Source of the DNA: an uncultured bacterium
GTDB taxonomy: Bacteria > Planctomycetota > JAJSAM01 > JAJVHW01
DNA: 64,000 nt
Assembly: GCA_937996235.1 (NCBI GenBank)
Contig: CALKVK010000023.1
Location: 124,001 to 188,000, forward strand
Reading direction: 5' to 3'
Under the pieces are notes generated by a model, which was not told where the DNA came from, searched no databases, and saw only the letters and a program-made list of their open reading frames with translations. Both the position numbers and the translations under genes were made by a program. Below, one piece after another: positions 16,853 through 24,906 of this stretch. The stretch's first letter is position 1. The number at the start of each line of letters is the position of its first letter.

Positions 16853-17529
16853 GCCCGCTCCACATCGGCCCCCCGCGTGAGCTCGTCGTGCGGGAGGAGC
16901 GCGTCCGCGTCGGCGCGCGCGCCCGGCTGCTCTACGCGAGCGACCTGCACCTCGGACTGCCGTGGACGCGTCGCGCCGCCGTACTCCTCGCGGAGGTGAC
17001 CGCGTCCGCGCAGCCGGACGCCGTACTGCTCGGCGGCGACCTCCTCCAGCGCGGGGCGGGACTCGCGGACCTCGAGGCACTGGTGCGGAAACTCGGGGAG
17101 TACGCGCCCGTCGCCGCGGTACCGGGCAACCACGACGTCGCGGTGGGCCGCGAGCGTGTGCGCGCGGCGGTCGTCGACGGAGGCGGGCACTGGCTCCCCG
17201 ACGCCCCCCTCGCGGTCGCAGACGTACAGATCGCCGGGCGCGTGTCCTCCGGCTCGGGCGCCCATGTGCTCTGCGCGCACGACCCCGCCGTGTGGCCGCA
17301 CGCGCGCGCGGCCGGCCACACGCTCACTCTGGCCGGCCACCTCCACGGCTGCCAGGTGCGGCTCGCCACGCGCCGCGGCCGCGAGTACCCGGGTGCGTGG
17401 TTCTATCGCTGGAACGGGCCGCGCTTCGAGTCGGACGGCGCGACGCTGCTCGTGTCGCGCGGGGCGGCCGACGGCCTCCCCGTGCGCTGGGACTGCCCGC
17501 ACGACGTGCTACTCGCCGAGTGCGTCTGA
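16849..17529 (+). CDS. Metallophosphoesterase (calcineurin-like)
   Basis: The 226-residue enzyme has all the dimetal motifs of the family in order: SDLHLG (D32, H34), GGDL (D64), GNHD (N94, H95), CAHDP near 153 and GHLHG near 174. These bind two metal ions and hydrolyse phosphomono- or diesters. The layout is close to the YkuE/LpxH-like group of lipid- or nucleotide-linked phosphoesterases, but the substrate cannot be assigned. It starts with GTG overlapping the stop of the upstream membrane-protein gene as GTGA (16849-16852). The two membrane neighbours suggest work at the cell envelope. It converges with the SRPBCC gene; the stops overlap the same 21-bp stretch. Confidence 0.9.
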   Translation: MSPLHIGPPRELVVREERVRVGARARLLYASDLHLGLPWTRRAAVLLAEVTASAQPDAVLLGGDLLQRGAGLADLEALVRKLGEYAPVAAVPGNHDVAVGRERVRAAVVDGGGHWLPDAPLAVADVQIAGRVSSGSGAHVLCAHDPAVWPHARAAGHTLTLAGHLHGCQVRLATRRGREYPGAWFYRWNGPRFESDGATLLVSRGAADGLPVRWDCPHDVLLAECV

Positions 17530-18477
17530 CGGTCTCGCAGGTGCGGCGTCGCGCAGTTCCACGACGCGCCGGACCTCGCGCAACACGTGCTGCTGGAGTT
17601 CTGCCGCGACGAAGCGCTCGGCGACGCCCCACACGGCGCGCGCGCCGAGCAGCGGCTCGTAGCTCGTCGTCAGGATCACCGTCGTCCGTCCGCCGGGCGC
17701 CGGAGCGAGGCGCATGCTTCCGCCGACGAGACGCGCCGTCCGGTTCTCGAACCGCGTCTGCTCGACCACCTCGTACGCGAGGACGCGCGGCGCGTCCGAG
17801 CGCGTGACGCGGAGCCGCACGCAGCCCTTGCCGAGGGGCACCGTCTTCACGTCGCCGACCGCGCGCAGCGCGCCCTCGTTGTGCCGCGGCGCCGGAAGGC
17901 CCACGTGGGTCAGAAGCGACGGCGCGGCCACTTCGGCATCGGCGAACAGGCTCGCCGACCAGACCGTCTCGGGCGGCGCGTCGACGACCGCCGTCGTCGT
18001 GACGTCGGTGATCGGATTCGGCGGGGTGAGATACGCCTCCAGCGCTGCGCCCGGCCCGCCGAGCGCAGCGACGAGGACGAGCGGCAGGAAGCGCGCCCAC
18101 GGCCAGGACGAGGCGCGCATCCGGCGGCGCAGCAGCGCGCCGAGCCCGACGCCGACGATGACGAGTGGCGTGGCCATGCCCATCAGCGTCAACGCACAGA
18201 ACATGCCGACCAGGCTGACCTCTCGGAGTGCGATGATGGCGGCGGCGAGCGACGCGACTCCGGCCGACGCCGCGACGATCGCCGGGAGCGCACGCATGCC
18301 GAACCCGAAGAACGCCCCGAGCGCCAGCGGCACACCGAGCGTCGCCCAGCCGAACTCTCCGTAGAGCGCCGCGGCTGCGAGTGAGACGGCGGCAACCGCC
18401 GTCGCGAGGAGCGCCCCCGGCAGCCAGTACCAGAGGAGGGCGAACGGCCGACGCGGCGGGTCGGCCTCCCGCTGCAT
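17509..18477 (-). CDS. Membrane protein with C-terminal SRPBCC (START-like) domain
   Basis: From ATG 18477 the protein is 322 residues. Residues about 12-125 hold four or five membrane helices. Residues about 150-310 look like a SRPBCC/polyketide-cyclase fold: TTAVVDAPPETVWSASL at the first strand and helix, a central RLRVTRSDAPRVLAYEVVEQ stretch and a long C-terminal helix (FVAAELQQHVLREVRRV). Such domains bind hydrophobic ligands; lipid binding at the membrane is an inference. An upstream in-frame GTG at 18591 would add 38 mostly basic residues (ADLSEIRERFRARLAARA) and is also plausible. The last 21 bp overlap the convergent phosphoesterase gene. Confidence 0.75.
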   Translation of the reverse strand: MQREADPPRRPFALLWYWLPGALLATAVAAVSLAAAALYGEFGWATLGVPLALGAFFGFGMRALPAIVAASAGVASLAAAIIALREVSLVGMFCALTLMGMATPLVIVGVGLGALLRRRMRASSWPWARFLPLVLVAALGGPGAALEAYLTPPNPITDVTTTAVVDAPPETVWSASLFADAEVAAPSLLTHVGLPAPRHNEGALRAVGDVKTVPLGKGCVRLRVTRSDAPRVLAYEVVEQTRFENRTARLVGGSMRLAPAPGGRTTVILTTSYEPLLGARAVWGVAERFVAAELQQHVLREVRRVVELRDAAPARPSDALGE

Positions 18478-18591
18478 CGCGCGTGCGGCGAGACGCGCGC
18501 GGAACCTCTCGCGGATTTCGGACAGGTCGGCGCGCCGGGGCCGCCGTCGGGGCGCTCGCCCGTGGTCTCGCGGATCGTTCGCTGCACTCAC

Positions 18592-18900
18592 TGTCGGGCT
18601 GCTACTCGACTCTCGGCGCGTGCCGCCCGTGCGCGGCCATCGCGCGACCGCGTGTCCGAGTGCGTCGGGGCGTCGCGCAGGCGAGATCGTAGCCGGGACG
18701 GATCGCCACCGCTCGCACGGGTCGGATGGGCCGGCGCGCGCCCCAACCGTCGCCCGTGCCTCGTCCCCCGCGCGGAGGGCGCTCGCGGCGGACGAGCGCG
18801 GGGCGACATCGACGTGCTCCGCGCGCAGCGTGGCCCGCCCCCGCCCCACCCCACACGCGGCATCACGCACCCGACGACTCGACTCCGCCTCCGGCGCGCG
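18592..18900. other. Non-coding stretch upstream of the SRPBCC gene
   Basis: No credible gene on either strand: the open frames here are Arg/Ser/Ala-rich GC shadows without ribosome sites. It forms the left edge of the repeat island and presumably contains the promoter of the SRPBCC gene, which I cannot pinpoint. Confidence 0.5.
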
Positions 18901-19052
18901 CGTGCTCCGCACGCGCCAGTGCCGGAGGCCATCGGTGCTCGCGGACAGTGCGACCGAGGGGGTCGACGTCACCGATGCAAGGGCCGCACGTCCGCGTGCA
19001 CCCACTGACACGCGGGGCGCGGGGCGTGCTTCGCACGACCCGTGACCCGCCC
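18901..19052. repeat. ~150-bp dispersed repeat, copy A
   Basis: The copy is bounded by two hairpins of the form CGTGC-TYC-GCACG (18901-18913 and 19025-19037). Its conserved core reads GTGCTCGCGGACAGTGCG...GAGGGGGTCGACGTC...GCACGTCCGCGTGCACCC. It is the subtype with CCGATGCAAGGGCCGCACG in the middle, shared with copy C. It lies left of the IS element. The 19053-19203 interval after it shows no gene. Confidence 0.88.
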
Positions 19053-19210
19053 CGCGGGGAGGGCGCTCCCCACTTGCCTTCCGCGCTGCGCGGCGTTTCA
19101 CGCGGAGGCGGAGGCGGTATGGAGCGCTTCAGGCAACTGGCGAGCGCCCGGCACGGGTGGACGCGGCGGACGAGCGCGGGCTGCATCGACGGTCACCGGG
19201 GACAGATGGG

Positions 19211-19221
19211 ATGAGAAGGCC
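19211..19221 (+). repeat. Left subterminal inverted repeat of the IS element
   Basis: ATGAGAAGGCC; a perfect 11-bp inverted match is at 20712-20722. Confidence 0.85.
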
Positions 19222-19300
19222 GGTCCCTTCTCAGTCGACGTAGTCCTTGAGGGGACTCGTCAGTTTGGTAGCGGGCTCGAGGCCCAGGAAAGGACCGGCC

Positions 19301-20377
19301 ATGATGAATCGTAGCACGCACGTGGTGGGCATCGACCTGGGTGACACGCGGAGCGTGGTGGCGGGAGTGGAACGTGCGACGGGCGAGGTACTTCCGCATC
19401 GTCGTGTGGCGACGACGCCGGAGGCGATGGATGGTCTCTTCGCGCAGTTGCCTGCCAACTCATTGGTGGCGCTCGAGACCGGGACGCACTCGCCCTGGAT
19501 CGCACGGATCGCGGAGCGTCACGGGCACACGGTGCTCGTGGCGCAGGCGCGCAAGCTGCGTGCGATCTGGCAGAGCGATCGCAAGAGCGACGACGCCGAT
19601 GCGGACATCCTGTGTCAGATCGCGCTGGCGTCTCCGGCACTGCTGTCGCCGATCCGTCACCGTCGCGAGCCGGCACACACGGATCTCGCGCTGCTGCGCC
19701 TGCGCGCGCAGGTCGTGGAAGCGCGCACGGGCTTGATCAACTCGGTGCGTGGGACGCTGAAGTCGCTGGGCCATCGTGCCCCGAAGTGCTCCGCGGCCAG
19801 CTTCCACCGCAAAGCCGCGGAGGGTCTGCCGGAGAGTCTGGAGGGCGCGGTGCTGCCGATGCTGGTCGCGATCGAGCAGCTGAGCGTCGCGATCCGCTGC
19901 TACGACGCGCAGATCGAGCGCCTGGCGAAGGACGAGCACGCGCGCGCGACACGACGCATGCTCGAGGTCGACGGTGTCGGGGCGCTGACGGCTCTGGCCT
20001 ACGTGCTGGTGCTCGACGATCCGACGCGCTTCCGCAGGAGCCGCGACGTGGGTGCGTACCTCGGGCTGGTGCCGCGACGCGACCAGTCGGGGGAGAGCGA
20101 TCGGCAGCTGCCGATCAGCAAGAGCGGGGACCGCCTGATGCGTCGGCTCCTGGTGCAGGCGGCGCACCACATCCTGGGTCCATTCGGGAAGGACTCGGAT
20201 CTGCGTCGCTGGGGGCTGTCGCACGCGGAGCGCGGCGGCAAGAGCGGCAAGAAGCGGACGATCGTCGCGGTCGCTCGGCGTCTGGCGGTGCTGCTGCACC
20301 GGCTGTGGATGGACGACCGCCCCTACGAACCGTTGCGCCATGCGCAGCGCGCGCGGGCCGACGGCGCCACGGCGTGA
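19301..20377 (+). CDS. IS110-family transposase/recombinase
   Basis: The 358-residue enzyme has the N-terminal RuvC-like DEDD domain: D12 in HVVGIDLGD, E59 in ALETGTH, and D97 and D100 in RKSDDADAD. The C-terminal Tnp_IS116/IS110/IS902 domain has LEVDGVGALTALAYV, the helix-hairpin-helix-like part at about 221-235. The catalytic serine candidate is S263 in DQSGES, followed by PISKSGDRLMRRLLV. In this family the protein acts with a structured bridge RNA made from the element's non-coding end. The start is ATG 19301 (ATG 19304 is also possible), after AGGAAAGG. A 9-bp inverted pair GGCCGGTCC/GGACCGGCC brackets the 5' leader and includes the last bases before the ATG. No frameshift or truncation is seen. 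Confidence 0.93.
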   Translation: MMNRSTHVVGIDLGDTRSVVAGVERATGEVLPHRRVATTPEAMDGLFAQLPANSLVALETGTHSPWIARIAERHGHTVLVAQARKLRAIWQSDRKSDDADADILCQIALASPALLSPIRHRREPAHTDLALLRLRAQVVEARTGLINSVRGTLKSLGHRAPKCSAASFHRKAAEGLPESLEGAVLPMLVAIEQLSVAIRCYDAQIERLAKDEHARATRRMLEVDGVGALTALAYVLVLDDPTRFRRSRDVGAYLGLVPRRDQSGESDRQLPISKSGDRLMRRLLVQAAHHILGPFGKDSDLRRWGLSHAERGGKSGKKRTIVAVARRLAVLLHRLWMDDRPYEPLRHAQRARADGATA

Positions 20378-20711
20378 CGCGCAGCAGGGACGCCGGAGTG
20401 CGATCGGAACGCGGTGAAGCGAGGACCGGGAGGAACGACGTGAACACGTGAACGCGCGTCGCGTGAAGCGCGACGACGGCGTCCGCGAGCGGAAGCGACC
20501 GACTCTCCCCGCTCGGGAGAGCGACTGCGACGAGGACTCGATCCGTGCCCGGTCCGCAGGACCCGCCGAGATCGTGGGACAGATGGCAGCGCCCCGAGCG
20601 GACCCCAACGTGCACCGTGCCTCGGCCGAGTGCGGATGGAAGCCTGCGAGGGAGATCGATCGCAATGCCCGACGGGCGGGTCGTCAAGCCGACCCGACGC
20701 TTGACGGGGAG
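20378..20711 (+). ncRNA. Candidate bridge RNA region of the IS element
   Basis: No convincing gene is present. Four hairpins are visible: 20457-20463/20469-20475 (7 bp, loop TGAAG), 20503-20509/20515-20521 (7 bp, CTCTCCC/GGGAGAG), 20551-20555/20559-20563 (5 bp) and 20677-20683/20690-20696 (7 bp, CGGGTCG/CGACCCG). In IS1111-type elements the bridge RNA comes from the 3' non-coding end, so this is its expected place. RNA boundaries and guide loops were not determined. Confidence 0.4.
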
Positions 20712-20722
20712 GGCCTTCTCAT
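20712..20722 (-). repeat. Right subterminal inverted repeat of the IS element
   Basis: GGCCTTCTCAT on the plus strand, the exact complement of the left repeat at 19211-19221. Confidence 0.85.
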
Positions 20723-20908
20723 GGAAGTCCCCGCCCACTTGTCGCCGGCGCGCGTCGTGACGCACGTGGACCGGTCCCGGCGGCGACAACTGGCCTGGGA
20801 CAGTCCCCTACGCACTCGCGTCGCGTGCTCCGCACGCGGCGTGATCGCGCGCACCGAGGGCGCGCATGCAACTCGATTCCGCCTGGGGCACGAGCGTGCG
20901 GAGGCACG

Positions 20909-21049
20909 CGCAGTGCCGCAGGCCATGGTGCTCGCGGACAGTGCGGCCGAGGGGGTCGACGTCCTCGACGTACGCCCTCGCACGTCCGCGTGCACCCACT
21001 AGCACGCGGGGCGCGGGGCGTGCTTCGCACGACCCGTGCCCCGCCCCGC
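20909..21049. repeat. ~150-bp dispersed repeat, copy B
   Basis: Same core as copy A but of the second subtype (TCGACGTACGCCCTCGCACG). It ends with the hairpin CGTGC-TTC-GCACG at 21019-21031. A matching hairpin (TCC loop) lies further left at 20824-20836. The 5' flank (GGCACGAGCGTGCGGAGGCA) is shared with copy D. Confidence 0.88.
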
Positions 21050-21054
21050 ACGCG

Positions 21055-21204
21055 CAAGTGCCGCAGGCCATCGGTGCTCGCGGACAGTGCGACCGAGGGG
21101 GCCGACGTCGCCGATGCAAGGGCCGCACGTCCGCGTGCACCCACTAACACGTAGGGCGCGGGGCGTGCTTCGCACGACCCGTGACCCGCCCCGCACGCGG
21201 CGTG
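21055..21204. repeat. ~150-bp dispersed repeat, copy C
   Basis: Follows copy B directly and is of the copy A subtype (CCGATGCAAGGGCCGCACG). Its terminal hairpin is at 21164-21176. Confidence 0.88.
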
Positions 21205-21237
21205 ACCCCATCGACATCGCGATTCCGCCTGCGGCAC

Positions 21238-21386
21238 GAGCGTGCGGAGGCACGCGCAGTGCCGCAGGCCATGGTGCTCGCGGACAGTGCGGCCGAGGGG
21301 GTCGACGTCCTCGACGTACGCCCTCGCACGTCCGCGTGCACCCACCAACACGTAGGGCGCGCCGCGTGCTTCGCACGCGGCGTGCC
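21238..21386. repeat. ~150-bp dispersed repeat, copy D
   Basis: Near-identical to copy B, 347 bp further on, including the shared 5' flank. Its hairpin is at 21365-21377. It ends exactly at the stop codon of the helicase gene (21387-21389), so it may supply that gene's terminator. Confidence 0.88.
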
Positions 21387-23783
21387 CTACATCGGAGTCA
21401 GCCGAGCATGACTCAGGGCGAGCGTCTTCTCCCCGGCGCTCCGGAAGAACACGACCACCCGCGCGCGCGCGCCCTCGCCCATCACGCGCCGCACGGTCCC
21501 CTCGCCGAACGTCGCGTGCCGCACCCTGCGCCCGGGCTCGAGCACGGTCGACGGGTCCTCGTCGACGCCGTCGTAGGCGACGTCCGCGTCGACGCCGTGG
21601 TGCTCGACGCCGCGGCTCGGCGTGCCGTCCGTGCGCGCCGGCGCGCGGCGCGCCGCGCCGATGCGCCCGCCCCACGGCGCCGCGTCCGCGTCGTCCTCGC
21701 CGTCGTCGTCGAAGCGGTCGGCCGCGCGGCGCTGTGCGGAGGCACCGAAGCGGCTGCCGCCGAAGCCGCCGCCGCGCGCGGACCACCGCTCTCCGCCGCC
21801 CCAGCGGTCGCCGCCGCCCCAGCGGTCACCGCCGGCCTGGGCGTCGGACGCGAGTGCGCCGTTCACGACGTCGAGCACGCGCTCCGGGAGTTCCATGAGG
21901 AACGAGCTCGCACCGCGCAGGCCGGGGCCCGAGATCATCGCGCGGCGGTCGCGCGCGTACGAGAGCGTCAGCCGCTCCTTCGCGCGCGTGATGCCGACGA
22001 AGAGCAGGCGCCGCTCCTCCTCGACCGCGCTGCGCGACTCCGCGCTCCGCGCGTGCGGCAGGATGCCCTCCTCGACGCCCGCGATGTACACCTCGCGGAA
22101 CTCGAGGCCCTTCGCGGAGTGCAGCGTCATCAGCGCGACGCGCGGCATGTCCGGGTCGTACTGGTCCGAGTCCGAGACGAGCCCCACCTCGTGCAGGAAG
22201 CCCGGGAGCGACGCCGCGTCGCCCTCGCGCACGTCGTACTCCTCGGCGGCGCCGACCAGCTCGCGCACGTTCTCGACGCGCTCCTGGTGGTCCTCCGGGT
22301 GCTCGCTGCGCAGGTACTCCTCGTAGTGCAGGCCGGCGACGACGTCGCGCAGGAGCTCTGCGACGGAGCCCGTGGCGCCGCCCTCGACGCGCTCGAGCAG
22401 CGCGGCGACGTCGCGCAGCGCAAGAGTCGCCTTCTTCGTGAACTCGCCCGCGTCGGCGGCGGCGCGCAGCGCATGGCGCGCGCTCCAGCCGCGTTCGCGC
22501 GCGAGCGCCCACAGGCTCTCGAGCGTCTTCGCGCCGAGGCCGCGGCGCGGCGTCGTCAGCACGCGCGCCATGCTCTCGCGGTCGGCGGGGTTCGCGAGCA
22601 CCTTCAGGTACGCGACGAGGTCCTTGATCTCGGCGCGCTGGTAGAACTCGACGCCCTTCACGATCTTGTAGGGCACGCCGCGTCCGCGGAGCGCAGTCTC
22701 GATCGCGCGGCTCTGCGCGTTCACGCGATAGAAGATCGCGATGTCGCGGTACGGCGTGCCGCGCGCGTACGAGTCGAGCACGGCGTCCGCGATCGCGAGA
22801 CCCTCCTGGTGCTCCTCGTCGCAGCCGACGACGCGGATGCGCGCGCCGTCCTCGCGCTCGGTGAACAGCCGCTTCGGGTGCCGCTCCTTGTTGTTCGCGA
22901 TGAGCGCGTCGGCGGCCGCGAGCACGTTGCCGACGGAGCGGAAGTTCTGCTCCAGGCGCACGACCGTCGCACCCGGATAGTGCTGCTCGAACTCGAGGAT
23001 GTTGCGCAGGTCCGCGTTGCGGAACGCGTAGATCGACTGGTCCGGGTCGCCGGTCGCGCAGACGTTCTTCTGCGGCTCCGCGAGGATGCGCGCCAGGTGG
23101 AACTGCACCGGGCTCGTGTCCTGGTACTCGTCGATGAGCACGTGCTCGAAGCGCTCCTGCAGGCGGCCGCGCACGTCGGCATCGGACTCGAGCATGCGCA
23201 GCGTGCGCACGAGCAGGTCGTCGAAGTCGACGGCGTTCGAGTCGGCGAGCTCCTGCTCGTAGAACGCATACGCCTCGGCGGCCTTGCGCTCGACGAAGCC
23301 CGCGGCGCCGTCGGCCGCCTGCGCGGGCGTCTCGCCCGCGGTCTTCCACTTCGAGATGCGCGCGCGCACCTGCGCCGGCTTGAGCGCCGCGCCCTCGAGG
23401 TCGCGGCGGCGCAGCACGCCGCGCAGCACGCGCGTCTGGTCCTGCGTGTCGAAGATCGAGAAGCCCTGCGCGAGGCCCGCGGCCTCGGGCCAGCGGCGCA
23501 GGATCGCGGCGCACGCGGAGTGGAACGTCTTCACCCACGCGCCGGGGGCCGCGCCCGACTCCTCGACGCGCCGCAGCATCTCCTGCGCCGCCTTGTTCGT
23601 GAACGTGATCGCGAGGATCGACGACGGCCGCGCGCCGCGCGCGATGAGGTGCGCGATGCGGCGCGTGATGACGCGCGTCTTGCCCGAGCCGGGGCCGGCG
23701 ACCACGAGCAGCGGACCTGCGCCGTGCACGACCGCCGCGCACTGCGGCTCGGTGAGGTCGCGGAGGAGGTCGCCGTGCTTCAC
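21387..23783 (-). CDS. pcrA: ATP-dependent DNA helicase, UvrD/PcrA family
   Basis: The 798-residue SF1A helicase has the Q-motif region LTEPQCAAV (about 10-18) and Walker A GPGSGKT at 30-36. It also has motif Ia ITFTNKAAQEM, motif II DEYQDTSP near 220, motif III ATGDPDQSIYAFR, motif IV VRLEQNFRS, motif V MTLHSAKGLEF and motif VI VGITRAKERL. This enzyme unwinds DNA 3'-5' in nucleotide excision and mismatch repair and at stalled forks. The C-terminal 150 residues include low-complexity GGDRWGGG repeats (about 655-680) and then a short conserved tail (VRHATFGEGTVRRV), a Tudor-like end typical of PcrA that binds RNA polymerase. The stop abuts repeat copy D. Confidence 0.95.
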   Translation of the reverse strand: MKHGDLLRDLTEPQCAAVVHGAGPLLVVAGPGSGKTRVITRRIAHLIARGARPSSILAITFTNKAAQEMLRRVEESGAAPGAWVKTFHSACAAILRRWPEAAGLAQGFSIFDTQDQTRVLRGVLRRRDLEGAALKPAQVRARISKWKTAGETPAQAADGAAGFVERKAAEAYAFYEQELADSNAVDFDDLLVRTLRMLESDADVRGRLQERFEHVLIDEYQDTSPVQFHLARILAEPQKNVCATGDPDQSIYAFRNADLRNILEFEQHYPGATVVRLEQNFRSVGNVLAAADALIANNKERHPKRLFTEREDGARIRVVGCDEEHQEGLAIADAVLDSYARGTPYRDIAIFYRVNAQSRAIETALRGRGVPYKIVKGVEFYQRAEIKDLVAYLKVLANPADRESMARVLTTPRRGLGAKTLESLWALARERGWSARHALRAAADAGEFTKKATLALRDVAALLERVEGGATGSVAELLRDVVAGLHYEEYLRSEHPEDHQERVENVRELVGAAEEYDVREGDAASLPGFLHEVGLVSDSDQYDPDMPRVALMTLHSAKGLEFREVYIAGVEEGILPHARSAESRSAVEEERRLLFVGITRAKERLTLSYARDRRAMISGPGLRGASSFLMELPERVLDVVNGALASDAQAGGDRWGGGDRWGGGERWSARGGGFGGSRFGASAQRRAADRFDDDGEDDADAAPWGGRIGAARRAPARTDGTPSRGVEHHGVDADVAYDGVDEDPSTVLEPGRRVRHATFGEGTVRRVMGEGARARVVVFFRSAGEKTLALSHARLTPM

Positions 23784-23829
23784 GGACCGCCCATTGAAAC
23801 AGCCCCGCCGGACGTGCGTCAGGAACGCG

Positions 23830-24906
23830 TCACGAGGCGGTCGGCGGCTGCCACACGGGCAGGTCGGGGCGCTGCTCGGGACGCGTCTCCCAGCGCTTGT
23901 GGAGCCACAGCCACGGCGCGGGCTCGGCGCGGATGCGGTCCTCGAAGAGCCGCGTGAAGCGCCACGTCAGCTCGTACGCGGCCTCCTCGCGGCCGAGATC
24001 CGCGCGCGGGCGCAGCGGCGGGAAGTAGCGCACGCGGTAGTGCGTGCGGTCGATCCACTCGACCAGGAGCGGCACGATCGGCGCGCCGGTGCGGACGCAC
24101 AGCGAGCCGGGGCCGATCGGCGTGTGCGCGAGGCGCCCGAAGAACGGCACGAAGAGGCCGTTCAGGCGCGCGACGTCGTGGTCGGCCACGATCGCGACGG
24201 GCCGGTTGTCGCGCAGGGCGCGCACGACCGCGCGCGCGTCGCCGCGCTCGATGGTCGGGCAGCCGAGATCGGCGCGCATGCCGATCAGCAGGCGCGTCGG
24301 GCCGGTGTCGCCGGCGTCACGCCCGACCGCGATGCCGTTCCGGCGCGAGCCGAGGTGGCAGGCACCGGCCTCGAAGAGGCCGTAGTGCGCGGAGACGACG
24401 ATCGCGCCGTGCCCGTCCGCGAGCGCGGCGTCGAGGTGGGCCTCGTCGGCGACCTCGACGCGCGCGAGCAGCCGCTCGGCCCCCATGCGGTGGAGCACCA
24501 GGTACGACGCCGCGCCGCGCCCGATCAGGCGCAGCGCGCGCGCCGTGATCGCGCGCAGCTCCGCCTCGTCGCGCTCGGCGCCGAGCGCGAGCCGCACGTG
24601 GTACTCGACGCGGTGCCGGAGCGCGGGGAGCAGCGCCGCCGCGAGCGCCATCGTCCACTCGCCGAACCAGGCGGCGACCGGCAGCGGGAGCCAGCCGGCG
24701 ATGCGCACGCCGAGGTGCATCAGCGGCTCGCGCCGCGCGTGGCGCGCACGGCGCTTCCGGCCGCGCAGCGCCTGCTCCTCGGCGCGCTTCTCGAGCGTCG
24801 CGCGGAACTGGCGGCGGAACTCCTTGCGCTGCTCCTTCGGCAGCGCGCGCAGGGCCTCCCAGAAGGGGCCCTTGCGCTGGTGCTCGCGGTGCGTCTCGGT
24901 GCTCAA
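23830..24906 (-). CDS. Lysophospholipid/lipid A acyltransferase, HtrB/LpxL-like
   Basis: The 358-residue protein has a basic N-terminal region (about 1-65), a hydrophobic segment (about 70-98) and the LPLAT domain. The acceptor-side motif is SAHYGLFEAG (H-x4-E type, near residue 180). Then come GRDAGDTGPTRLLIGMR, an IVADHDVARLNGLFVPFFG block and RTGAPIVPLLVEW. In this family the enzyme adds an acyl chain to a lipid A precursor at the inner membrane. The exact substrate is uncertain, though it points to an LPS-type outer membrane. The start is TTG at 24906, overlapping the upstream stop as TTGA (24903-24906). It is co-transcribed with the HEAT-cyclophilin gene. Confidence 0.85.
   Translation of the reverse strand: MSTETHREHQRKGPFWEALRALPKEQRKEFRRQFRATLEKRAEEQALRGRKRRARHARREPLMHLGVRIAGWLPLPVAAWFGEWTMALAAALLPALRHRVEYHVRLALGAERDEAELRAITARALRLIGRGAASYLVLHRMGAERLLARVEVADEAHLDAALADGHGAIVVSAHYGLFEAGACHLGSRRNGIAVGRDAGDTGPTRLLIGMRADLGCPTIERGDARAVVRALRDNRPVAIVADHDVARLNGLFVPFFGRLAHTPIGPGSLCVRTGAPIVPLLVEWIDRTHYRVRYFPPLRPRADLGREEAAYELTWRFTRLFEDRIRAEPAPWLWLHKRWETRPEQRPDLPVWQPPTAS

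Larger units (their letters stand above)
19204..20729 (+). mobile_element. IS110-family insertion sequence, IS1111-like arrangement
   Basis: A DEDD transposase gene is framed by 11-bp subterminal inverted repeats ATGAGAAGGCC (19211-19221) and its complement (20712-20722), with a further shared CCC inside. About 80 bp separate the left repeat from the transposase start. About 335 bp of non-coding, hairpin-rich DNA separate the transposase stop from the right repeat. Short left side, long right side and subterminal repeats fit the IS1111 subgroup. The outer ends are approximate because this family leaves few or no target duplications. The transposase is intact, so the element may be active. It sits inside the repeat island between copies A and B. 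Confidence 0.8.

Noticed and set aside
20448..21002. A 184-codon frame in the IS 3' end and repeat B
   Set aside because: Crosses the IS end into a repeat, no ribosome site, composition of a GC shadow; better explained as non-coding RNA region plus repeat.
21036..23957. A 973-codon plus-strand frame antisense to the helicase
   Set aside because: It starts in repeat copies and mirrors PcrA/UvrD, whose motifs are complete; no own motif.
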